Shown: positions 14,058 through 21,858, counted from the first letter of the stretch. The stretch: DNA of 27,995 nucleotides from Planctomycetota bacterium (GCA_021852225.1 JAJZOA010000172.1:1-27995); one strand, 5' to 3'. Notes: a model not told the origin generated them from the letters alone. A program made the numbers and translations.

Positions 14058-14678
14058 TTAATTCGGCGCAATGGTCGCTATGTCGGCCGGGGTGCACCCT
14101 GTGAAGCGCTGTGCCAGGACGGTGATCTGTTCCTGGCAATCACATAAAAGATGCTGCACATTCGTATCATCAAGCTGCAGGCCGGTGGCGGCGTCGCGGA
14201 TAAGCAACTGTGCCGCCCGATATAGATAAGTCGCCACCGCACGGATTTCGTTGGCGGTGGTTTCACTTACCAGCGATCCAAATGCGGCGGCATGATGCAC
14301 CGCCGGCAGGGTCAGCGGGTCGAGCTGTGCATGCACCGCACTGGTCCATTCCCAACGCCGGGATTGTTCCCATAGCGCGGTCCCGGTTCGCAGCGAAGCG
14401 GCACACAAATCTGTTGGAAGCTTTTTCGTGGAAAGCAATTGCATCAATTCCCGAAACGGGGCGATATCTCCAGCGCGTGCGGCGCGAAAGGCGATACCGG
14501 CCGCGATACCCTCGGATGGGCCAATGACGTTCTTCAGTATTGCGGTCATGCCGCCTCGTACCATGTCCAGGGAATGTGGTGAAGTGATCCAGTCGGATTC
14601 CAGACGGGTGAAATAAGTGGCGTAACCGCTTTCCGCAGTGGATGGGGCAACCAATTGCAGCATTCCAGCCAGATTCAT
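14058..14678 (-). CDS. UreF-like protein (urease accessory family), apparently without urease
   Basis: UreF normally works with UreD and UreG to deliver nickel to urease. The 206-residue product matches the family layout: LAGMLQLVAPSTAESGYATY at the N-terminus (family LLQLASPALPIGGF-Y), EGIAAGIAFRAARAGDIAPF near 60-79, the invariant-like HHAAAFG in the middle, and a late helix with ATYLYRAAQLLIRDAATGLQ. The Gly-Gly-Phe of the N-terminal motif is altered, and the frame stops without the usual tail (Q-x-x-x-x-x-RLF). It could be a decayed or repurposed UreF. ATG 14678 was chosen because GGAG lies eight bases upstream; GTG 14696 is poorer. No urease structural or other accessory gene is in the window. 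The assignment is by eye and moderate. Confidence 0.55.
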   Translation of the reverse strand: MNLAGMLQLVAPSTAESGYATYFTRLESDWITSPHSLDMVRGGMTAILKNVIGPSEGIAAGIAFRAARAGDIAPFRELMQLLSTKKLPTDLCAASLRTGTALWEQSRRWEWTSAVHAQLDPLTLPAVHHAAAFGSLVSETTANEIRAVATYLYRAAQLLIRDAATGLQLDDTNVQHLLCDCQEQITVLAQRFTGCTPADIATIAPN

Positions 14679-14722
14679 AAACGAAACTCCAATCACCCTT
14701 CCGGGCAGTTCCCATTTCGTTT
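14679..14722 (-). promoter_or_regulatory. Leader hairpin that would bury the UreF-like ribosome site
   Basis: On the minus strand AAACGAAA (14722-14715) is the exact complement of TTTCGTTT (14686-14679), whose last base touches the ATG. Inside lies a small stem CCC-GGAA-GGG (14705-14696) with a GNRA-type loop, and the GGAG ribosome site (14690-14687). The fold would hide the start region. Confidence 0.4.
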
Positions 14723-14735
14723 CACTCCGTCAACT

Positions 14736-14765
14736 ATTCTATCGGTCAGGCGGCAATTTTCCCAA
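14736..14765 (-). promoter_or_regulatory. Candidate promoter of the UreF-like gene
   Basis: On the minus strand TTGGGA (14765-14760) and TAGAAT (14741-14736) are 18 bases apart. The start would be near 14729, so the leader would consist almost entirely of the hairpin at 14722-14679. Confidence 0.45.
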
Positions 14766-14826
14766 CATATTCTTCCCGCTTCGGCAGCCAAACGGGCCGT
14801 GCCAAGACCGGGGTTTCAGGTGGACC

Positions 14827-16800
14827 TCAGGCATAGCTGTGCAACCCGACCAGGAAAAAATTTACGCCGATCCAGTTAAACATCATGACCAGGAATCCAA
14901 CAATCGAAAGCCACGCTGTCCAGTCGGATCGATATTTTGGCGAAACAAACCGCAAATGCACAATAATCAGATAGACGAGCCAGGTGACCAGAGCAAAAGT
15001 TTCCTTCGGGTCCCATCCCCAGGGCCGGCCCCAACTGTAATCCGCCCATACGGCTCCAAAGATAATTCCGGTTCCCAAAAACCAGAACGCCATTTGCAGC
15101 ACAATGATATTGGCCTGATCCAGCCGGGTCAGAAATCCGAGGCGCTGCTCCGTAAGTTCGGCGGCCAGTTGTTCCGGTGTTTTTGATCCGCCGTAACCCG
15201 TCGGACCAGACGCATATCCGCCGCCGCCACCGGCCATGGCCAAGGCCGGGCCACCGACCGTGGCGAATTTGAAGCGGTTTTGAATTACAAGCGACGCGGG
15301 CGTATTTGAATAATGCAATTTTGTAAACAAGTACACAAGTCCAAGACAAAAACTTGCGCCGATCAGCGCGTAGCTGCTGATGACGACATTCACATGAATG
15401 TAAAGCCAATAGGTGTTCAGCACACCATCCACATGGCTGATGTTGGCACCAATGCTTTTGCCCAGCACGAACGGCACCACGAAACAGGCTGTCATGGCCA
15501 GAAAGCCGACAAAACTGAACGCCAGTCCGAACAGACTGTTGCGTTTCCAGTATTCCAGTATAAGCCCGACGACGCAGCCGATGAATGCCGACCCGAGCAC
15601 GCTCTCAAATTCGTTCTGAATCGGAATGCGTCCGGCCAGCCACCAGCGGATGCCCATGAATGTCGCATGAAGCAGCACCGCGAGGGTAAAAAATATAATC
15701 GCCGGTTTGCGCGCCGCGGGGTATGCGCCGGTTGCGGCAATCAGAAACAGCGTCAGAGATATAAAATAAAAAAATACGCCAATCAGCGTTCCATTGAATA
15801 CGCGGTTGTACCACACTTCCACAAACCGCTTTGCATATTCCGGGTAGATCGTCGGATTCACCGCGGGCAGCGCCACGGCAAGCTGGTGTATCCCCGCGTT
15901 TGCTTCTGACACATTGTTGCTGGTCCAGCCATATCCAAGGTCCACATAGGCCAGGGTAACGGCTTTGGCGGTTGCAGTGCTGTAACCAGTCAGCGGCTTG
16001 GCGGCCTTCAGGTTTGGTGCAATCGTACCGATCATTTTTCCAAGATTCGGCAGAAGTCGAATCGGCTCAACCCATCGCCCGTGCGGATCGCTTTTTGCGG
16101 GGGGCACAATCGCAAGTTGCTGTCCCAGGGTTTGAAAAGTCTGCATGGCAATGCTGATCTGCTGCACCGAGGAACTCAGAACGGACTGTGATCCGATCTG
16201 AATCAGCAACTTTCGCACTTCCGGATTGGCAAGAAACACCGGGCTGACTGTTCCCTGTTCCAGAATGCGCTTCGCCTCCCGAGGGCTTACCAGTTTGCCC
16301 AGACGCTCGCGTATCGGCACCGCCATTATGTAGATGAAATTGCGGTTGTCCCAGGCCTGCGGCCGAAAGGCCATATCCAATGCCGTATAGAGCGGTTTTT
16401 CACCATTGATGGAACTGTAGCCGCAGATCGCATGAATAGACTCCCGCGCCCAGGTATCCAGGGTTTTAAGTTCATCATTGTTCTGAATCGTCAACATTTC
16501 CAGCGCGCTTAAATGAATCCCTTTTTTGAATATTGTCCGATTTTGATTGACGATATCGCTGGTTTCCCGCATGCGAGATTTGCTCGGAATCGGGTTGACC
16601 TGGGGCGAACCAGGCCCAATGACCGGATGCCCCATCGGAAGTTTTGGCACGGCCGCTTCATCCACCTTAATCACCGCACCGCCTGCCACGCCCGGCAGTG
16701 CCGCCGTTATGACGGTCAACAGGATCACAAGAGACGCCAAAAATTGAATCCGCACATGCCCGGCCCGTGCAACGCTACGTCGAAGATTAAAACCCATCAT
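14827..16800 (-). CDS. ccsA: System II cytochrome c assembly protein CcsA (ResC-like) with large N-terminal extracytoplasmic domain
   Basis: CcsA, with ResB, carries heme across the membrane and helps attach it to apocytochromes c. The 657-residue protein starts with a signal-like helix (about 17-40), then about 290 soluble residues I do not recognise, then a block of about eight membrane helices. The heme-handling WWD motif is clear: WADYSWGRPWGWDPKETF near 588-605. Conserved membrane histidines are present, e.g. in LLHATFMGIRWW and YWLYIHVNVVISSYAL. A glycine-rich loop (AMAGGGGGYASGPTGYGG, about 525-545) lies between helices before the WWD. It is longer than minimal CcsA (about 300-400). 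ATG 16800 (or 16797) follows GGAG. It is 24 bases downstream of resB, so the two form an operon. Confidence 0.92.
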   Translation of the reverse strand: MMGFNLRRSVARAGHVRIQFLASLVILLTVITAALPGVAGGAVIKVDEAAVPKLPMGHPVIGPGSPQVNPIPSKSRMRETSDIVNQNRTIFKKGIHLSALEMLTIQNNDELKTLDTWARESIHAICGYSSINGEKPLYTALDMAFRPQAWDNRNFIYIMAVPIRERLGKLVSPREAKRILEQGTVSPVFLANPEVRKLLIQIGSQSVLSSSVQQISIAMQTFQTLGQQLAIVPPAKSDPHGRWVEPIRLLPNLGKMIGTIAPNLKAAKPLTGYSTATAKAVTLAYVDLGYGWTSNNVSEANAGIHQLAVALPAVNPTIYPEYAKRFVEVWYNRVFNGTLIGVFFYFISLTLFLIAATGAYPAARKPAIIFFTLAVLLHATFMGIRWWLAGRIPIQNEFESVLGSAFIGCVVGLILEYWKRNSLFGLAFSFVGFLAMTACFVVPFVLGKSIGANISHVDGVLNTYWLYIHVNVVISSYALIGASFCLGLVYLFTKLHYSNTPASLVIQNRFKFATVGGPALAMAGGGGGYASGPTGYGGSKTPEQLAAELTEQRLGFLTRLDQANIIVLQMAFWFLGTGIIFGAVWADYSWGRPWGWDPKETFALVTWLVYLIIVHLRFVSPKYRSDWTAWLSIVGFLVMMFNWIGVNFFLVGLHSYA

Positions 16801-16824
16801 GAAACTCCAAGTAAGCTGCCACCG

Positions 16825-18990
16825 TCAGACGGGGGCATTTGTGTGTGTTGAAGATTTTTGCAGACGCGCGGCGTATGCAGCCAGTTGCTTCTTTTTAATA
16901 TTAAGCAGAATCGGCTTGATGTAAAACGCATAGCCGATCCCCAGTATCACCATGATCACGCCCACCAGCATGGCATAAAATCCGTGCGTGTTGCCCACGC
17001 CCAGAACGGTAAATGGACTGCCCGTCGCCGGATCGTGGCCGAAGCGGGCCTGAAACAGATGCAGCCCGTCCGCCTGTGCCGGGTGATTCAAATGAATGAC
17101 GGCAATTCTGTTTTGGCCGGTCTTATCGTTCGTCATACGAACCTTGCTGATAAAATCTCGCGGGAAATTCTCGCCGCCGCTGTAAAAAAGTTCCTTGCAC
17201 GCCATCAGTTTAAGGGTCACCGGCAGCGGTCGCTCTAACTGGGAAAAAATAAAATCGGCGGTTTGTCCGTTCCCCATTCGCACTTTAGCCGGTGGCAAAT
17301 CTCCGGACAGGCCAAATTGCTGGTATTGCAGGTAAATAGACTCCGGGCGGCGATCCGGTCGCGTAAGTTGGAGTTCTAGAACGCATTTGCCCATGGTGTT
17401 TTCCACCTTTGGCCGCCGATCTGCCGGTGGAATGAGTTCCGGTCTGAAACGCATATCCGCATCCGACTGAAGGCTGAACTGCACCGGCATGCCCTGAACT
17501 ACGGCTGGCGCATTAGACCCGAGTTTCATAGGCTGAACTGATACTTTTCCACCCGCGGCACGATGCACCAGGGTAAAGGTTCCGTTTTTGTGTTCCACGA
17601 CCCAGAATTGGTCGCGGGCAGCATCAAGATAGCGAATATGCAACTGGTGGTCGATTTTATTGGGAATCAATTCGCGCTTGCCATGTTTCAAAATAAAATC
17701 CACAGTGCGCGTCGGATAGCGGAAAAGAGCCACCCGCTGAAACTTAAATAGTCCGCCAGCATCTGTTCGCGTCACGTTAATCATGTAGCATTGGCTGGTT
17801 GCCCCCAGATAACCGGGCGATCGAAGCGGCATGGTGATTTTTGCAATTGGCAAAAGTGTGTAAGGTGTACCTTTGACGACAATTGGCGTATTGGGTTTTA
17901 TAATATAAACCCGGCGGACATGATCTTTGGGAACATTGACGATAATGGCATTAGTGCCATGAAAACTGGTGGTAATGTCCCGCTGCCGCCGCGCCGAGGG
18001 ATGATAAAGATATTCAATGCCAAATGGAGAACCGCGGTCCATTACCCGCCCTGCGGGCAACTTTCCCAGCAGCCATTGCGCCCCGCTGCTTACTCCGCCG
18101 GCGCTTAAATTCACCGCGATGGCCGGATTGTGCGGTGCATGATTCACCGGCCGGCTAAATGGCGTCGGCGCAATTTCCGAATATGGGTAATATCCCACAA
18201 TGGCCACATGCGCGTGTACCCAGGCGGGGTTGAGTCGGCTTAGATCCTTGGCTGGAATGGGAATATTCAGTGGAGTGTCGCCGGGGGATCGCTTTTTGAA
18301 AATAGGCAGTTGCGGCAGTCCGACCATGACATGCCGCTTATTTTGTGGGTTCACAATATAGAGCGCGCGAACCGAAGAATCATAATAATGGTTCACCTTC
18401 TGGTTTAGAAATATGCGGACCATTCCCTCATGTTTCATGCCGAAGTAAAAAAAACAGCCGATCACCAGCGTAATAATGCCCGTATGCACCGTCCAGACGC
18501 CAAGTTTGTAAAGCGAAAGCCTGATTCGCCGCAAAGTGACCACGGTAAGTGTGGTAATCAGCAGAAGCATCAGGATGACCATGGGAAACGCGTCGAAAAA
18601 TTCCATGCTCGTGACATCAAACGCCGAGCGCACCCACGGCATTCCGGAACCGATTGCAATGTATGTTGCAGTAAGAAATAGCCAAACCAGTCCCAACTGC
18701 ACGGAACTGAAGAACCAGACAATCCTGCCGATCGGACCGCGCCGCGCTGCAAGCCGGTCTAGCGCGCTGCCAATGGCCGCCGGGTACTGGCCAAGCCGGT
18801 TAAAGAACCGCTCAATGGCCCATTGGGGCGGTGCCGAGCCGGCCAGTTTTGCCGAGGACCCGGTTGGTACTTTCGAGGTGGATCCGATATTTGCAGTATG
18901 CGATGGGGCAAGATTGGCGTCGGAATTTAGATTCTCGGCGTCCGAGGATTCCGGTATGGCGCAATTGGAGTCCGGGTTTGTAACCGTCAT
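16825..18990 (-). CDS. resB: System II cytochrome c assembly protein ResB (Ccs1)
   Basis: ResB pairs with CcsA in the heme-transfer and ligation complex of cytochrome c maturation. The 721-residue protein has a polar cytoplasmic N-terminus, membrane helices at about 93-111 (VQLGLVWLFLTATYIAIGSG), 128-146 and 157-180, a large periplasmic domain, and a final helix near the C-terminus (FYAMLVGVIMVILGIGYAFY) followed by a basic tail. The conserved His of the heme path is visible in LGVWTVHTGIITLVIG, as in the family's V-x-H-x-G pattern. ATG 18990 was chosen because GAAGAGG lies five bases upstream; the frame is open further upstream to 19041. It is the first gene of resB-ccsA. A candidate promoter with a CRP-type site lies about 60-110 bases upstream. 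Confidence 0.88.
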   Translation of the reverse strand: MTVTNPDSNCAIPESSDAENLNSDANLAPSHTANIGSTSKVPTGSSAKLAGSAPPQWAIERFFNRLGQYPAAIGSALDRLAARRGPIGRIVWFFSSVQLGLVWLFLTATYIAIGSGMPWVRSAFDVTSMEFFDAFPMVILMLLLITTLTVVTLRRIRLSLYKLGVWTVHTGIITLVIGCFFYFGMKHEGMVRIFLNQKVNHYYDSSVRALYIVNPQNKRHVMVGLPQLPIFKKRSPGDTPLNIPIPAKDLSRLNPAWVHAHVAIVGYYPYSEIAPTPFSRPVNHAPHNPAIAVNLSAGGVSSGAQWLLGKLPAGRVMDRGSPFGIEYLYHPSARRQRDITTSFHGTNAIIVNVPKDHVRRVYIIKPNTPIVVKGTPYTLLPIAKITMPLRSPGYLGATSQCYMINVTRTDAGGLFKFQRVALFRYPTRTVDFILKHGKRELIPNKIDHQLHIRYLDAARDQFWVVEHKNGTFTLVHRAAGGKVSVQPMKLGSNAPAVVQGMPVQFSLQSDADMRFRPELIPPADRRPKVENTMGKCVLELQLTRPDRRPESIYLQYQQFGLSGDLPPAKVRMGNGQTADFIFSQLERPLPVTLKLMACKELFYSGGENFPRDFISKVRMTNDKTGQNRIAVIHLNHPAQADGLHLFQARFGHDPATGSPFTVLGVGNTHGFYAMLVGVIMVILGIGYAFYIKPILLNIKKKQLAAYAARLQKSSTHTNAPV

Positions 18991-19052
18991 GAAAGCCTCT
19001 TCCGCATTGATTCCGGGTAGCCCGGCTATCCGGGTCCCCATTCCAAAACGCT

Positions 19053-19081
19053 ATGTTAGCAAATGGTCGGCGCAAAGTCTT
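19053..19081 (-). promoter_or_regulatory. Candidate (activator-dependent) promoter of resB-ccsA
   Basis: On the minus strand the -10-like TAACAT (19058-19053) has the poor -35 sequence AAGACT (19081-19076) 17 bases upstream. The predicted start is near 19046. A weak -35 beside a CRP-type site fits a promoter needing an activator. Confidence 0.4.
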
Positions 19082-19097
19082 GTGAAAATAATCACAA
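19080..19097. promoter_or_regulatory. Perfect CRP/FNR-family-type palindrome
   Basis: TTGTGAAAATAATCACAA is an exact inverted repeat TTGTGA-N6-TCACAA and contains the CRP core TGTGA-N6-TCACA without mismatch. Its centre is 42.5 bases upstream of the predicted resB start site, next to the -41.5 position of class II CRP/FNR activators. Which regulator binds is unknown. Confidence 0.6.
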
Positions 19098-19182
19098 ATC
19101 CAATACGTTGGTCGGAACCATATTGTTTGAATATGTCGCTTTTGTGGAAAATGCAAAGAAATTAATCGAAGTGCCGGAGTTC

Positions 19183-19259
19183 GCCTGATGCTTGCTGAAT
19201 CAGGCCTTAATCGCAAAATTTGCACTTAACAGGCCGACGGTAAAGTCGGCGGGATTAAG
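19183..19259. other. Cluster of inverted repeats, possible multi-branched RNA fold
   Basis: A stem GCCTGAT/ATCAGGC (19183-19189 with 19199-19205) is followed by an outer stem CTTAATC/GATTAAG (19206-19212 with 19253-19259). The outer stem encloses the short stem GCAA/TTGC (around 19213-19223) and the stem GCCGAC/GTCGGC (19233-19238 with 19245-19250). The layout could be a three-way junction in the leader or upstream region; no known riboswitch was recognised. Confidence 0.35.
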
Positions 19260-19300
19260 CGATCCTTGCGCCGAGCAAAGCAAACCAAAATGTTAGCGGC

Positions 19301-19333
19301 TGGTAAAGACTTGGTAAGCAAACCAGTAAACTT
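19301..19333 (+). promoter_or_regulatory. Three 11-nt-period direct repeats, PhoB-type operator candidate
   Basis: The units TGGTAAAGACT (19301), TGGTAAGCAAA (19312) and CCAGTAAACTT (19323) follow each other without gaps and share GTAA at the same place. OmpR/PhoB-type regulators bind head-to-tail at 11-nt direct repeats. The array ends 12 bases before the -35 box of the response regulator gene, suggesting autoregulation. Confidence 0.5.
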
Positions 19334-19345
19334 TGCGCAATGGTC

Positions 19346-19373
19346 TTGACGCGACCTGGCACTGCGGTAATTG
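19346..19373 (+). promoter_or_regulatory. Candidate promoter of the response regulator gene
   Basis: TTGACG (19346-19351), a five-of-six -35 match, is followed after 16 bases by TAATTG (19368-19373), a weaker -10. The leader would be about 48 bases long. Confidence 0.4.
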
Positions 19374-19427
19374 TTAACACTATTGCAGGTTTCGGTTGGT
19401 TTCCAACCTGTTTGGGTGGAGTTTTAT

Positions 19428-20132
19428 ATGTCCCGAAAAAAACGGATTTTAGTGGTCGATGATGAACGCGACCTGGTTGATTTAATTTCCATGAATCTCC
19501 AGCGACACGGCTATGAGGTTCTGACCGCCCACGATGGCAAAATGGGACTGGAATTGGCGCGTAAGCAGGGGCCTGATCTTATCCTTCTGGACCTTATGAT
19601 GCCTGGCCTGACTGGTCAGGAAGTCGCCACCCGGCTTAAGGGTGATCCGCAAACAGCCACACTGCCCATTCTGATGCTTACGGCGCGTGGCGAAGAAACA
19701 GACATCATCGTCGGGCTTTCCCTGGGTGCCGACGACTATGTGACCAAACCCTTTTCAATGAAAGTGCTGATGGCCCGCGTGGCCGCGGTGTTGCGACGCA
19801 AGGCGGGCGCGGAGTCATCACAGCAGATGATCACAAACGGCCCGATGATTATTGACCCGGCGCGCCACGAGATTACATTGGAAGGTCGCCCGATAAGTGT
19901 CACGCCCACCGAATTCAAATTGCTTAGCGCGCTGGCCAACGCCCGCGGACGGGTTCTTTCCAGGGACCAGCTAACCGATCGTATTATGGGGGCCGGCGTT
20001 CTGGTGACCGACCGCGCGATTGATGTGCATGTGACAGCGGTTCGCAAAAAGCTTGGCGACTGGCAATGGATGGTTCATACTGTCCGCGGTGTTGGTTACC
20101 GGCTACTGGAAACCCTTGAAGAGGAAGGATAA
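19428..20132 (+). CDS. OmpR/PhoB-family response regulator
   Basis: This DNA-binding output protein of a two-component system has 234 residues. The receiver domain (1-120) shows the acidic pair VVDDE at 9-13, the phospho-acceptor Asp55 in LLDLMMPG, the Thr of MLTARGEE, and Lys in TKPFSMK. The C-terminal winged helix (about 135-230) has TPTEFKLLSALANARGRVLS, then the recognition-helix region TDRAIDVHVTAVRKKLG and the wing VRGVGYRL. The length and spacing fit PhoB, but the cognate signal is not proven. ATG 19428 follows GGAG by seven bases; a longer frame from 19371 is less likely. The kinase gene lies 191 bases downstream. Direct repeats upstream suggest control by its own product. Confidence 0.93.
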   Translation: MSRKKRILVVDDERDLVDLISMNLQRHGYEVLTAHDGKMGLELARKQGPDLILLDLMMPGLTGQEVATRLKGDPQTATLPILMLTARGEETDIIVGLSLGADDYVTKPFSMKVLMARVAAVLRRKAGAESSQQMITNGPMIIDPARHEITLEGRPISVTPTEFKLLSALANARGRVLSRDQLTDRIMGAGVLVTDRAIDVHVTAVRKKLGDWQWMVHTVRGVGYRLLETLEEEG

Positions 20133-20143
20133 CGCTCCGATTT

Positions 20144-20167
20144 ACGGGTCGCTGGAAGCTGGCCCGT
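20144..20167 (+). terminator. Hairpin between regulator and kinase genes
   Basis: ACGGGTC (20144-20150) pairs with GGCCCGT (20161-20167), with one G-T pair, and the loop can add GCT/AGC. It starts 11 bases after the regulator stop codon. There is no T-run, so it could be a leaky terminator or an mRNA-stabilising element giving more regulator than kinase. Confidence 0.4.
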
Positions 20168-20323
20168 TGATAATATCTTGAATGAATTTGTGCACCATCC
20201 GTCTCAAATGCGCAGCGTATCGAAATGTGGATCGCTTTTACCCCGGTTCGTTCCGACACGACCGCACTGGACAGAAAATTTGTTCCGGGGATGATGGTCA
20301 TGCCGAAATAACGCCGTCGATTC

Positions 20324-21796
20324 ATGAAGCGGGTCATGGACGGGCGTTATTGTGCGTTCAGGATTGCTGGCTCCATGGCATTGAATTTGACGATTTTGAC
20401 TTTTTCACAGGTACCCCTTTCCCCGGCCGCGTGGCTGGCTGTTGCCGCGGCGGTCATTCTGGGATTGGTGGTGATGATGGCGGTGGGGGGGTGGCGGCGG
20501 CGCTATATTTACAAACGGATGATTGAAACTCTTGAAGCGATGGACCGCGGCGGCGCGGCCCGTAAGTTGCATCTGCTGGAAGCTGGCGAACTTGGCCAGA
20601 TCGGGCGTTTAATAGATTCGCTATCCGTGGTGGGTGCCGCGGAACGCGAGCATATGCGGAGGCAAGGCAGTTGCCTTCAGGCGCTCCTTGCCGGATTGGA
20701 ACAGCCAGTGCTTGTTGTCAATATGGAAGGCAATGTGGAACTGGCGAATCCCCGTGCCACGGAAATTCTATCCGTTTCACCTGATTCACCAAACAGTGTG
20801 ACCGGCGGCTTCGGTGAACTCCTGCGGAATTCCCAGATTGTCGAATTAATGCAGTTGGCGAAATCAGGCCACGCGCCTCCGGTGCGACAGGTTCGCTTGA
20901 ACATGCTCTCGGGCATGCGCACCATGCGTGTTTCCATTCGGCCGATTCTGGAGGAAAAAAAGATAACGGGTCTGTTGCTTCTTCTGGATGACCAGACCGA
21001 TTTTATTCAAAACACGCAGATCAAGGCGGATTTTGCCGCCAATGCCAGTCATGAACTCCGAACGCCGCTGGCCAGTATTCGCGCCGCGGTGGAAACAATT
21101 AATGAAACCGGGTTGGAAGAAGCGGAAATTGTTCGCCGCTGCCTCAGCATCATTGAAGGCCATGTTCTGCGGCTGCAACTGCTGGTGCAGGACCTCTTGG
21201 ATCTATCCCGCACGGAAGACCCCCGCGCGCTTATTCGAACCGAAGAAATTGACCTGGAAGAAGTCCGTCCGGTTATTCTGGATATGTTCGGCTCGCTTGC
21301 CGCGGATAAAAATCTGGCCCTTCGATTCATTATCGCGCCCGACGCCCGTATCATGCGCGGTGATGAACGGCTGATCATGCTGATTCTCAAAAATCTCATC
21401 GATAACAGTCTTAAATTTACCGCCACTGGATTTGTCGAAGTCCGCTGGCGCCGGCAGATGCGGGCCACACTTCTGCCCGCCGTGCCAGCCGAAAATTCGT
21501 TGCATTCTCAACCCCGACTCCCGGGCACAGTGGAAGTGCTCGTGCTGGAAGTTCAGGATACCGGCTGCGGCATACCCGTTGAAGATATTCACCGGGTTTT
21601 TGAACGGTTTTATACAGTCAATCGCAGCCGGGGGGGAGCCGATAGGGGCACAGGCCTGGGCTTGGCTATCGTCAAACACGCCGTTGCGGCCATGGGGGGA
21701 GCGGTGGAACTTGACAGCCAACCGGGCGTTGGAACTACAATGCGCTGCCTGTGGCCTATCGCGCAATCCGCCGTGACGAAAGCCGGCCCCACATGA
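20324..21796 (+). CDS. PhoR-type sensor histidine kinase
   Basis: The 490-residue kinase should phosphorylate the adjacent regulator. It has a single strong membrane helix (about 33-56), a HAMP- or linker-like stretch, a PAS-type domain (about 115-230, GLEQPVLVVNMEGNVELAN), a dimerisation domain with phospho-acceptor His243 in ASHELRTPLASIRAAV, and an ATPase domain with N-box LILKNLIDNSLKFT (about 353-366), G1 DTGCGIP, F-box VFERFY and G2 RGTGLGLAIV. A short insert (LLPAVPAENSLHSQPRLPG) lies between the N and G1 boxes. There is almost no periplasmic sensor, as in PhoR, which senses through PstSCAB/PhoU. No pst or phoU genes are in the window. The start is uncertain: ATG 20324 lacks a good ribosome site; ATG 20336 and 20375 are alternatives. 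Confidence 0.9.
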   Translation: MKRVMDGRYCAFRIAGSMALNLTILTFSQVPLSPAAWLAVAAAVILGLVVMMAVGGWRRRYIYKRMIETLEAMDRGGAARKLHLLEAGELGQIGRLIDSLSVVGAAEREHMRRQGSCLQALLAGLEQPVLVVNMEGNVELANPRATEILSVSPDSPNSVTGGFGELLRNSQIVELMQLAKSGHAPPVRQVRLNMLSGMRTMRVSIRPILEEKKITGLLLLLDDQTDFIQNTQIKADFAANASHELRTPLASIRAAVETINETGLEEAEIVRRCLSIIEGHVLRLQLLVQDLLDLSRTEDPRALIRTEEIDLEEVRPVILDMFGSLAADKNLALRFIIAPDARIMRGDERLIMLILKNLIDNSLKFTATGFVEVRWRRQMRATLLPAVPAENSLHSQPRLPGTVEVLVLEVQDTGCGIPVEDIHRVFERFYTVNRSRGGADRGTGLGLAIVKHAVAAMGGAVELDSQPGVGTTMRCLWPIAQSAVTKAGPT

Positions 21797-21834
21797 AACC
21801 CGTCAATTGCCATTTAATCGCGTTAGTAAATAAA

Positions 21835-21858
21835 AGCGGCATTTTTAACAATGCCGTT
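21835..21858. terminator. Hairpin after the kinase gene
   Basis: CGGCATT (21837-21843) and AATGCCG (21850-21856) form a perfect 7-bp stem, extendable by two pairs, with loop TTTAAC. Downstream on the plus strand there is no T-run. On the minus strand the stem is followed by a T-rich tract, although no minus-strand gene ends there. Confidence 0.35.

Larger units (their letters stand above)
18991..19427. other. Divergent regulatory region between resB and the response regulator gene
   Basis: These 437 bases contain no gene that I can support. They hold a CRP-type palindrome, promoter-like elements in both directions, a potential multi-branched fold and a set of 11-nt direct repeats, each listed separately. 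Confidence 0.6.
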
